NCBI GenBank assembly: GCA_002402725.1
Contig: DHGL01000039.1
Span: 1,103-23,340, forward strand
Length of the DNA: 22,238 bases
Reading direction: 5' to 3'
Source: Anaerolineaceae bacterium UBA4799
Lineage (GTDB): Bacteria > Chloroflexota > Anaerolineae > Anaerolineales > Anaerolineaceae
Part shown: one piece after another, positions 14,297 to 20,895 of the stretch
Layout of the letters: each line of letters starts with the position of its first letter
How positions within the stretch are numbered: the stretch's first letter is position 1
The notes under the pieces: generated by a model
Told to the model about the DNA's origin: nothing
What the model saw: the letters and a program-made list of their open reading frames with translations, nothing else
Database searches by the model: none
Position numbers and translations under genes: made by a program

Positions 14297-15718
14297 TTAA
14301 AAAGGCGGTCCTCCGCTGAAATTCATATCCAAGAAGGATGATGGTGGGTTGAGAATGACCTTGTCGCCTTCTTTGAGGTCTCCAGAGATGATTTCACTCA
14401 TCGAATCAGAGGAAGCGCCAATTTCGATGTTGACTTCGACTGGGGCATTATTCTTGAGTAAGTAAACCACTGGCTGATTGTTCACCAGGCGGATGGCGCG
14501 GTTGGGAACGGTCAGCACGTCTTCCAGTTGACTGACGATGATGTTCACACCTGCGGTCATTCCTGGCAGCACCTGTTCATCAGGGTTGAGTATCTCGATG
14601 GTGACTTCGAAATTGACCAGACCCGATTCGATCGTACCCACGCGGGCGACACTGTGAACCTTGCCCTGGTAAGCCTGGTTGCTGATGGCATCGAAGGTCA
14701 GATCCACGGGTTGACCGACTGTGATACGGTTGATGTCTACCTCGGGTACCTGCACATCCACCAGCAGGTGAGAGAGGTCATCCAGTCTGAATGCCACGCT
14801 GCCCGTGTTCACCAGGTCTCCGGGCATCACATTGACCTCGGTGATCGTGCCGTCGAAGGGGGCGGAAATATGAGAGAGCGCCATGGTGGCTTTTATGGCA
14901 GTGATGCGGGCTTTGGCCGCGGCGATATCATCAGGGTCAGCACCGTCCTTCTGGCGTTCCCATTCACGCTGCGCGTCTTCATATTCTGCCAGCGCTAGCG
15001 CAACTTTGCCCTCCGAAATGGCGAGCTCATTTTCATTGGGGTTCTGAACCAGGTAATTGAGGTCCTTGATGGCTTTATCCAGGCTTTCACGCGCATTGGC
15101 CAATGTGCTGAGCGCGTTGGCCTTCAGGGGATCATCATCATCGCGTTCATCCACCTTGTCATAGTTTTCTTCAGCCGTATCCACCCGATCGCGAGCCAGC
15201 GTCACTTCGGCGGTAGCAGCGTCAATCTTGTTCTGGTTGGTGGTGCGGGCGGTGTCTCCCTGCCAGTTCGACCAGACGGCGCGTTCGTAGGCGTCTTTGG
15301 CATTGGCCAGGTTTAACTGCGCCTGTGCTCGATTCAAGTTAGAATTAAGCAGGTTATCAAGTGAGCGCTGGGCTTCCACCAGGTCTGCCTGCGCCAGGAT
15401 AACGTTTTGCGGCAGCGAGGATTCGACAAGTTCTGCCAGGATGGTCTCGCTGGCTACTTTTTCACCTGCCTCAACATTGATTGCTCCTACGCGGCCGCTG
15501 GTTTGCCAGGTGAGTACCGCGCTCTGGTTGGCGCGTACTGTGCCGGTAGCGCCGATGATTGCGACCAGTTCCCCTCTGGTCACTTCGACCGTCTGGAGTT
15601 CGGCTGCGGCAGCCTTGCGAGCGCTTTGATTATTGAGTACCAGGTAAGTGATTACTCCTGCAACTGCGAGGCCAAGAAGGATGTAAAGAATGGTTCTTCC
15701 GCTAATTCGTTTTTTCAT
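14297..15718 (-). CDS. Periplasmic adaptor / membrane fusion protein (MacA-like, HlyD family)
   Basis: A 473-residue exported adaptor. The N-terminal membrane segment (about 8-28) is followed by a biotinyl-lipoyl-like half (GATGTVRANQSAVLTWQTSG), a long alpha-helical hairpin (about 100-265; Ala/Asp/Glu-rich coiled coil), the second lipoyl half HISAPFDGTITEVNVMPGDLV, and a beta-barrel/membrane-proximal domain. It ends with a Gly/Pro tail (FSGGPPF). It would work with the ATPase and permease encoded just downstream in a MacAB-like exporter. In a cell lacking a classical outer membrane, as usual in Chloroflexota, the adaptor may act without TolC, as known for Gram-positive MacA-like systems. There is no clear ribosome site before the ATG. 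Confidence 0.9.
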   Translation of the reverse strand: MKKRISGRTILYILLGLAVAGVITYLVLNNQSARKAAAAELQTVEVTRGELVAIIGATGTVRANQSAVLTWQTSGRVGAINVEAGEKVASETILAELVESSLPQNVILAQADLVEAQRSLDNLLNSNLNRAQAQLNLANAKDAYERAVWSNWQGDTARTTNQNKIDAATAEVTLARDRVDTAEENYDKVDERDDDDPLKANALSTLANARESLDKAIKDLNYLVQNPNENELAISEGKVALALAEYEDAQREWERQKDGADPDDIAAAKARITAIKATMALSHISAPFDGTITEVNVMPGDLVNTGSVAFRLDDLSHLLVDVQVPEVDINRITVGQPVDLTFDAISNQAYQGKVHSVARVGTIESGLVNFEVTIEILNPDEQVLPGMTAGVNIIVSQLEDVLTVPNRAIRLVNNQPVVYLLKNNAPVEVNIEIGASSDSMSEIISGDLKEGDKVILNPPSSFLDMNFSGGPPF

Positions 15719-15744
15719 GGGTGGTTAACGCTTTCTTTTGATGA

Positions 15745-15771
15745 TTGAACTCACATTGCTAAAGGTATAAT
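15745..15771 (+). promoter_or_regulatory. Promoter of the HEWTH metallopeptidase gene
   Basis: TTGAAC (15745-15750), a short 15-bp spacer, and a perfect TATAAT (15766-15771) in the context AAAGGTATAAT, identical to that before the acetyltransferase gene. The ATG at 15778 follows the hexamer by 6 nt, so the transcript should be leaderless. A TTG at 15772 lies against the -10 box and would not be in the transcript. Confidence 0.55.
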
Positions 15772-15777
15772 TTGCGT

Positions 15778-17022
15778 ATGATGTGGCGTAAGTTTTCCAG
15801 GATGGTGGTCCTGCTGCTCATCGTTACGGTGTTGTTATCTGGCTCGGTTGTATCCTTAGATGACCCGATAGACCAGGCACGGCTTTTCACTGCCGATATA
15901 GAGTACGATTATATCGCCTGGTTGGCAAACGCGGTAGTGGAAAAGGCTGCCCAGGCGCAGTTAAACCCTGTACAAAGGCTGCGTCCAAGCCGGCAAACCC
16001 GGGTGGTGACGCGCTACTTTGAACTGGTGGGGGAATTGGAGCTCGTTCAGGCGAGGGTGGAACTGGTTTATGCCGACCCCGGCGCCGGTGATGCGGCAAC
16101 GGCGGCGTCTGAGCTGCTCGCGCAGCAGCACGCGCTGGAGCGTTCGCTGGATGAACTGGCGCCGCTGGTGGAAGCCATATTGCAATTCCAGGTTGCCAGG
16201 GTAATGACAGACGAGGGTATCGGCTTTATGGCGCAACCGCAACCCCCCGTGCTTTTTCATTCCTCGCCGCTGCCCAAGGCGCTCATTGTCTCCCCTCGTG
16301 ATTCCATTCGCCAGGAAGTCAACATTTCGCTGTTGGCTGACCTCGGATTGGAGGACATCACCAGGCTTGAAGAAAAGGTGGCGGCGTACATGAACGCCTC
16401 CACACTGGTAGTGGATGTGGGCGGGATTGGCGTGTACCCCACCATGGTGCAGCGTTCATCGAGCATCGAATGGACGCTCGATACTATCGCCCACGAGTGG
16501 ACGCATAACTACCTCGCCCTGCGCCCGCTGGGATGGAATTATGACACCACGGAAGAACTGCGCACCATGAACGAAACTACGGCTTCCATCGTGGGAACGG
16601 AGATCAGCCGTGAAGTATTGCGGCGGTACTACCCTGATGATTACGCGCGTCAGACAGGGGCACCGAAAGCATTGTTAAAAAGCTCCGCTGCCGGCGCTTT
16701 TGATTTCCGCAAGGAGATGCACACCACGCGCGTAAGGGTGGATGAATTGCTGGCGCAGGGCAAGGTGGAAGAGGCTGAAGCCTATATGGAACAACGCCGC
16801 GTCATCTTCGTGGAAAATGGCTACATGATCCGCAAACTAAACCAGGCTTACTTTGCCTTTCATGGTGCTTACGCGGACGTGCCCGGCGGCGCTGCCGGGG
16901 AAGACCCGGTGGGGCCAGCAGTGCGCGCGTTGAGGACCGAAGCAGACTCACTGGCGGGTTTTCTACAGCGCATCGCCTGGATGAATTCTTTCACAGACCT
17001 GCAAAAAGCGCTCGCAGATTAA
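15778..17022 (+). CDS. Exported gluzincin-like metallopeptidase-domain protein (HEWTH), uncharacterised
   Basis: A 414-residue protein with an N-terminal signal or anchor segment (about 6-26). The central helical region (about 60-140) is Gln/Glu/Leu-rich and may be coiled coil. A likely zinc site is His239, Glu240 and His243 in HEWTH, with Glu266 in MNETTAS 23 residues after the second His, matching the gluzincin pattern HExxH...E. Residues before it (SSSIEWTLDTIAHEWTH) fit the usual hydrophobic helix. The C-terminal half is helical, with RRYYPDDYARQ and a domain that looks ligand-free of known motifs. I cannot place it in a named family. The start is the ATG 6 nt downstream of a TATAAT. It diverges from the MacA-like gene and converges on FmdB. 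Confidence 0.75.
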   Translation: MMWRKFSRMVVLLLIVTVLLSGSVVSLDDPIDQARLFTADIEYDYIAWLANAVVEKAAQAQLNPVQRLRPSRQTRVVTRYFELVGELELVQARVELVYADPGAGDAATAASELLAQQHALERSLDELAPLVEAILQFQVARVMTDEGIGFMAQPQPPVLFHSSPLPKALIVSPRDSIRQEVNISLLADLGLEDITRLEEKVAAYMNASTLVVDVGGIGVYPTMVQRSSSIEWTLDTIAHEWTHNYLALRPLGWNYDTTEELRTMNETTASIVGTEISREVLRRYYPDDYARQTGAPKALLKSSAAGAFDFRKEMHTTRVRVDELLAQGKVEEAEAYMEQRRVIFVENGYMIRKLNQAYFAFHGAYADVPGGAAGEDPVGPAVRALRTEADSLAGFLQRIAWMNSFTDLQKALAD

Positions 17023-17061
17023 GCACCACCTACGGTTAGGCTACCTGCCAGTGAAGATAAA

Positions 17062-17427
17062 TTATTCCTCTCCAAGTTCCGGCAAATCGCGCTCGATCTC
17101 TTCAGGGGTTTGACCCTTTTCAAGCCGGCTGACCACCTCATCAAATTCACCAGGCAGGTCATCTGCTCCAACCTCGTTTTTCATCTCACGCATCATGCGC
17201 CCCAGCGCTTTGGGGTCATTGTCGATCATATCCAGGTCGCTGTCGTCGGCTAATGAGGCCATGCGGGCATCATCTCCGCGCGCGACGCGCACCTTGCGGA
17301 TAACGCGCTCCAACCGTTTAGATCCGCATCTCGGGCAGGCCGTTCGGTGATGGTCGTATTCCGCGTAGGTGAGGAACGCCTCGAAGCGATGCTTGCATTC
17401 AGAACAACGAAAATCGTAGATCGGCAT
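17062..17427 (-). CDS. FmdB-family zinc ribbon protein
   Basis: A 121-residue protein that begins MPIYDFRCSECKHRFE, the hallmark of the FmdB / CxxC_CxxC_SSSS putative regulator family. Cys8 and Cys11 plus the CPRCGS pair (around 36-39) form a zinc ribbon. The remainder (about 55-121) is an acidic, flexible tail ending GQTPEEIERDLPELGEE. FmdB was proposed as a regulator of formamidase genes, but most members have no proven role. The ATG has GAGGTG about 4-5 nt upstream. It is divergent from gmk and shares a -10 palindrome with it. Confidence 0.9.
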   Translation of the reverse strand: MPIYDFRCSECKHRFEAFLTYAEYDHHRTACPRCGSKRLERVIRKVRVARGDDARMASLADDSDLDMIDNDPKALGRMMREMKNEVGADDLPGEFDEVVSRLEKGQTPEEIERDLPELGEE

Positions 17428-17459
17428 AAGCCACCTCGGTTTTTTTATTGGCGATATCC

Positions 17460-17467
17460 ATTATAAT
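17460..17467. promoter_or_regulatory. Shared palindromic -10 region between FmdB and gmk
   Basis: ATTATAAT is self-complementary, so TATAAT is present on both strands at nearly the same bases: 17462-17467 for gmk and 17465-17460 for fmdB. Leaders would be about 40 nt for gmk and about 25 nt for FmdB. Neither direction has a good -35. Polymerase bound in one direction should exclude the other. Confidence 0.5.
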
Positions 17468-17511
17468 CACAGCATATAAGATGTGTGTTAATTTTCCCTG
17501 AGAGGTAGTCT

Positions 17512-18135
17512 ATGTCTTCTGAAGAAGTGTCCTTTGATCTCCTGCATCCGCAGCCATTATTGATTGTGATTTCCGGTACTTCGGGTGTTGGCAAGGACAG
17601 CGTAATCAGAGGGTTAAGGCGGCGTGGGCTGCCGTTGCATGTTGTTATTACCGCCACGACACGCGCCCCACGCGAGGAAGAGGTGGACGGGAAGGACTAC
17701 TTCTTTTTAACTGCAGAGGAGTTTAAAAAACGGCGAGAAGAAGGCTGGTTCGCCGAGCATGCCGTGGTCTATTCTGACCTGAAAGGTATCCCGCGGCACC
17801 AGATAGAAGAAGCGCTGGCCAGCGGCAAAGACGTGGTGGCGCGCGTGGATGTGCAAGGCGCCAGGACCCTGCGAGGTCAATATCCGCAGGCGGTGCTGAT
17901 TTTCATCGTGCCCGGGTCTTTTGACGAATGGTATCAACGGTTGACGCGCCGCGGCACCGAATCTGAAAATGACCTGCGGGTGCGCGTGGCTACCGCCCGT
18001 GAAGAAGTGAAACAGATCGGGCTGTTTGATTATGTTGTGGTGAACGCTGATAACCAGATTGAGAAAGCGGTGGATGACGTGGTGTCCATCATAAAAACCG
18101 AACATATGGCGGTCAAACACCGCCAGATCCTCTGA
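17512..18135 (+). CDS. gmk: Guanylate kinase
   Basis: Guanylate kinase phosphorylates GMP to GDP with ATP, an essential step in nucleotide synthesis. The 207-residue protein has the P-loop GTSGVGKDS (22-30), the GMP-binding TTRAPREEEVDGKDYFF, VDVQGARTLR, and the lid and end region RRGTESENDLRVRVATAREEV...FDYVVVNAD. Length is normal. The residue after the P-loop Lys is Asp, not Ser/Thr; the same GKDS string occurs in PhnN, but the GMP motif and the VDVQGA segment identify Gmk. The usual YG(T/S) GMP contact is replaced by KGI (in DLKGIPRH). The ATG has GAGAGGT upstream. The rhomboid gene overlaps by one base. Confidence 0.9.
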   Translation: MSSEEVSFDLLHPQPLLIVISGTSGVGKDSVIRGLRRRGLPLHVVITATTRAPREEEVDGKDYFFLTAEEFKKRREEGWFAEHAVVYSDLKGIPRHQIEEALASGKDVVARVDVQGARTLRGQYPQAVLIFIVPGSFDEWYQRLTRRGTESENDLRVRVATAREEVKQIGLFDYVVVNADNQIEKAVDDVVSIIKTEHMAVKHRQIL

Positions 18136-18911
18136 TGGACAACTATCCACGCTACCAGGCAGACCAGCAGCCTGTGCCGCCGCCAGCGGGGTTACCCGTG
18201 AAAGTTCGCCTGCCGGCGCAAAAACCGTTGATGACCTATGCACTTATTGGCGTCACTGTCGTGGTGTACCTGCTGCAGCTGCTCTCCACTTCTCTCAGCC
18301 AGGGCGGGGTTGATTGGCCCTTCCTGCTCGGCGGCAAAATCAATGCGTATATTCTGCGCGGCGAGTTGTGGCGGCTGCTGACTCCGGCGCTGCTGCACGG
18401 CAGCCTGCTGCACATCGCCTTCAACATGTACGCGCTGTACTCGCTGGGCACTTCGCTGGAGCGTTATTACGGTCACATCAGGTTCCTGCTGCTCTACAGC
18501 ATTGGGGCTTTTTGCGGGAACTCACTATCCTTCCTGCTCTCCCCAAATCCTTCGTTGGGAGCTTCAACCGCGGTGTTCGGGCTGGTGGCGGCAGAAGGGG
18601 TTTTCATTTACCGGAACAGGAAGTTGTTCGGGTCGCGAGCGCGTGCCATGCTCACCAACCTGGTGCTCATCGTGGCTGTGAACCTGATGATCGGGCTGCA
18701 GCCTGGAATTGACAACTGGGGGCACCTGGGCGGACTGGCAGGCGGGGCACTGTTCGCCTGGATGTCCGGTCCGCTGCTGCAGGTGCAGCAAACCTACACC
18801 GGGTTCGAGCTCAAGGATTCCAGGTCGAACAGCAGCCTGTTGTGGGGAATCCTGCTTTCTGTGGGGTTGTTCAGCGCCATCGTCATTGGCAGGTTCTTCG
18901 CGGGTAGTTGA
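18135..18911 (+). CDS. Rhomboid-family intramembrane serine protease
   Basis: A 258-residue membrane protein of the rhomboid family, which cleaves within or near membrane segments. The catalytic Ser144 lies in LGASTAVFGL and the catalytic His197 in NWGHLGGLAGG. The HxxxN motif HIAFNMY (His93, Asn97), which stabilises the oxyanion, is present. The residue after the Ser is Thr rather than the usual Gly (GxSG). A Pro-rich cytosolic N-terminus (about 1-30) precedes the first of six or seven segments. Its ATG overlaps the gmk stop (TGATG), so the two are translated together. Rhomboids have many roles; the substrate here is unknown. All key residues are present and an active enzyme is likely. Confidence 0.92.
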   Translation: MDNYPRYQADQQPVPPPAGLPVKVRLPAQKPLMTYALIGVTVVVYLLQLLSTSLSQGGVDWPFLLGGKINAYILRGELWRLLTPALLHGSLLHIAFNMYALYSLGTSLERYYGHIRFLLLYSIGAFCGNSLSFLLSPNPSLGASTAVFGLVAAEGVFIYRNRKLFGSRARAMLTNLVLIVAVNLMIGLQPGIDNWGHLGGLAGGALFAWMSGPLLQVQQTYTGFELKDSRSNSSLLWGILLSVGLFSAIVIGRFFAGS

Positions 18912-18936
18912 AACACGAGCGTTGCTTAAACAAATC

Positions 18937-18959
18937 GGCGGGGAGTCTGACTCCCCGCC
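18937..18959. terminator. Bidirectional rho-independent terminator
   Basis: GGCGGGGAG (18937-18945), loop TCTGA and CTCCCCGCC (18951-18959) form a perfect 9-bp GC-rich stem that could extend into the loop. On the minus strand GATTTGTTTAAG follows, and on the plus strand TTATCTTATG. It separates the convergent ends of rhomboid (18911) and the lipoprotein (18981). Confidence 0.85.
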
Positions 18960-18980
18960 TTATCTTATGCTTGAAGGGTT

Positions 18981-19850
18981 TTATGGTTCGCTGACTTCAA
19001 ACCAGGGGACATTAATTAAGGTGTAGGTCCTGGGCGACTGGACTGAGAAACCCACTTTTCCTTTTTTCAGGTTTTTATTCTCAATCGACTGAGAGAACAC
19101 ATCGTTGACGTAAAATGAAATATCCTTGTCCTGGCAGACCAGGGTGTACTTGTTTGTGTCCTTGCCATAATTGAATTCAGAAGCGCCGCCGTTGGTCAAG
19201 CGGTTCCACTTGTTCAGCAGCTTGTCAAAGTAAAACATTGCCCACTGCCCCTGGCTGTCGATCTTCACTTCGTACCAACCCAGGTCTTCGTCATAGCGGC
19301 AGATCAACGCGGCCATGCTGGCGGGGAATCCCAGGTTCTCCACTTCTATTGAGATTTTCACATCATCATAAACCTGGGGTTCATAAATGAAGTAGTAATA
19401 CAGCCAGTATTCCTGGATGTTGAATGAGATCATACCGTCGCTGAGTTCAACGCCAGCTTTCTCTTCCAGGTCTTCATTGTTCCGGTAAATTTTTTCGTCG
19501 TATAAAATAAAGCGGTCATAAGGGTCCAAATTAGTGTCGAACTCATCGCGGAAGTACATGTCACCAGAAGTGGGGGCATCGGTGACCGCGGCCGGAGGTT
19601 CTGTCGGAGGTGCTACCGGCGGTTCTGTTGGCAGCGCGGGTGGTTCGGTCGGAGGGACAGGGGGAGCTTCGGTTGCCACCACCACCGGAGGCGCGATGAC
19701 CACCGGGGCTTCGACCTTGGGTGTGGCGGTGATGACGATCACCTGAGGGGCTTCGACGGTTTCCTCTGACTTGGAATCTCCACACGCTGAAATGACCAGC
19801 GCCATGACCAGGGCAATCACGATCAATGGAATTATTGTGCGCTTTTTCAT
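18981..19850 (-). CDS. Lipoprotein with Pro/Thr stalk and LamG-like beta-sandwich (paralog A)
   Basis: A 289-residue exported lipoprotein. The signal peptide ends at lipobox ISAC with Cys23. Residues about 24-95 form a Val/Pro/Thr/Glu-rich stalk with PTEPPA-type repeats. The remaining about 195 residues form a beta-rich domain: FRDEFDTNLDPYDRF, then ALICRYDEDLGWYEVKIDSQG, then ISFYVNDVFSQSI and LKKGKVGFSV. This order resembles concanavalin A-like/LamG or DUF1080-type lectin domains, which usually bind or cleave glycans. No catalytic residues are identifiable. It is clearly paralogous to the gene at 20021-20800. The ATG has AAAGGAG upstream. It lies beyond the terminator of paralog B, so it probably has its own promoter. 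Confidence 0.85.
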   Translation of the reverse strand: MKKRTIIPLIVIALVMALVISACGDSKSEETVEAPQVIVITATPKVEAPVVIAPPVVVATEAPPVPPTEPPALPTEPPVAPPTEPPAAVTDAPTSGDMYFRDEFDTNLDPYDRFILYDEKIYRNNEDLEEKAGVELSDGMISFNIQEYWLYYYFIYEPQVYDDVKISIEVENLGFPASMAALICRYDEDLGWYEVKIDSQGQWAMFYFDKLLNKWNRLTNGGASEFNYGKDTNKYTLVCQDKDISFYVNDVFSQSIENKNLKKGKVGFSVQSPRTYTLINVPWFEVSEP

Positions 19851-19899
19851 CTTCTTCTCCTTTGAAAATGGATCTTGTTAACTGGATAATACTTATATG

Positions 19900-19928
19900 A
19901 TACATATTTTCTTACGGGATACAAGTAA
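19900..19928 (-). promoter_or_regulatory. Possible promoter of lipoprotein paralog A
   Basis: On the minus strand TTGTAT is followed after 16 bp by TATCAT, which runs into TATAAG. The region 19890-19950 is AT-rich. The leader of about 45 nt contains AAAGGAG before the ATG at 19850. The spacing is acceptable and each hexamer differs by one or two bases from consensus; the exact positions are uncertain. Confidence 0.4.
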
Positions 19929-19966
19929 ATTTAATAACGAATTTGAAAGAAAAAAACCTGAGAATA

Positions 19967-20003
19967 AACAACAGCGGCAGTGTTCTTCATTACCGCTGTT
20001 GTT
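19967..20003 (-). terminator. Rho-independent terminator after lipoprotein paralog B
   Basis: AACAACAGCGG (19967-19977) and CCGCTGTTGTT (19993-20003) form an 11-bp perfect stem around a 15-nt loop. On the minus strand the stem is followed by TTTATTCTCAGGTTTTTTTC. It lies 18 bp beyond the stop of the gene at 20021. Confidence 0.8.
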
Positions 20004-20020
20004 CCTTGAGGGATGAAGTT

Positions 20021-20800
20021 TCAAGGCTGACTGATGTCGAAGTATTCAAAGTCAACATTGACCGGGAAGGAGTCGAACGAGGATACCCCAAGGCCTACGC
20101 GTCCTTCTTTCAGGTCCTTATGCTCCACAGTTTTCAGCAGCACATCGTTTACATACAACGAGAGTTGTGTACCGATGCACTCGGCTGTGACCTTGTTGAT
20201 TTGCCTGCCCATTTTGATATCGTTGGAGCCGCCGTTCCATAACCTGACGTGTCCTTTAACGAGGACGTTGTCATAGTAGTTGATGCGGAACAACCCATTG
20301 CTGCCGATACTGAACTCGTACCAGCCCAGTTCTTCATCGTAACGGCATACCAGTGTGATATGGTTGTCGTTATAGGCGAGGTTTTCAGCTGTCACCTCCA
20401 GGCGCACATCCGTGTAAGTATGCGGCTCGTAGGTGATGTAAGGCGCAAGGTACATCGCGTTGAGGCGGACTTTCAGTTTTCCTTCCTCGGTATAAATCTC
20501 GTCCTTGCCAAAACGCCCTGTCCAGAGTGTCTGTTCGTAGGCATCCAGGTCGCCATCGAATTCTTCACGGAAGAACTTTGGGGCTTCATTGCTCGGTGCC
20601 GCTTCCGTTGTGGGTGCGACCTGGGCTGAGGGTTCGGATGTAGTGGTCACCTCGGCTGCTGTGGGTGTGACAACGATCACATAAGGGGTTTGCGTGGGCT
20701 GAGGAGCACTTTCGGTTGGTGTGGCGGGCGCGCAGGCGCTGAAGACTACAATTCCCAGGGCTGTGATCGCGGTGATAATGATCAGTCTTTTTGTTTTCAT
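20021..20800 (-). CDS. Lipoprotein with LamG-like beta-sandwich (paralog B)
   Basis: A 259-residue exported lipoprotein. The lipobox is FSAC with Cys23, followed by a Thr/Pro/Ala-rich stalk (about 24-73). The C-terminal domain runs parallel to paralog A: FREEFDGDLDAYEQ, TLVCRYDEELGWYEFSIGSNG, LSLYVNDVLLKTV and LKEGRVGLGVSS. The CRYDE-LGWYE string is almost identical in both and is the best marker of the family. The gene is located 95 bp downstream of the L,D-transpeptidase on the same strand, with AAAGGAC before the ATG, and ends at its own terminator. A surface glycan- or peptidoglycan-associated role fits the neighbourhood, but the ligand is unknown. Confidence 0.85.
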   Translation of the reverse strand: MKTKRLIIITAITALGIVVFSACAPATPTESAPQPTQTPYVIVVTPTAAEVTTTSEPSAQVAPTTEAAPSNEAPKFFREEFDGDLDAYEQTLWTGRFGKDEIYTEEGKLKVRLNAMYLAPYITYEPHTYTDVRLEVTAENLAYNDNHITLVCRYDEELGWYEFSIGSNGLFRINYYDNVLVKGHVRLWNGGSNDIKMGRQINKVTAECIGTQLSLYVNDVLLKTVEHKDLKEGRVGLGVSSFDSFPVNVDFEYFDISQP

Positions 20801-20836
20801 TTTGTCCTTTCTGTGTCCAGGAGAGACCCTATCGCG

Positions 20837-20881
20837 CTGGCGACCGTTTGGTTCAATTTTTAGCGGCGGTCTTTGCGCCAG
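20837..20881 (-). other. Imperfect inverted repeat between transpeptidase and lipoprotein B genes
   Basis: CTGGCG (20837-20842) plus ACCG pairs with CGGT, a 5-nt bulge and CGCCAG (20876-20881), giving 6 and 4 bp separated by a bulge around a 20-nt loop. No T tract follows on the minus strand. It may be an mRNA-stabilising or partial termination element in a shared transcript. This is a weak call. Confidence 0.25.
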
Positions 20882-20895
20882 TCATTAATACTACA

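Noticed and set aside
17512..18135. Identification as PhnN instead of Gmk
   Set aside because: The P-loop GKDS resembles PhnN, but TTRAPREEEVDGKDYFF, VDVQGA and the C-terminal FDYVVVNAD pattern are those of guanylate kinase.
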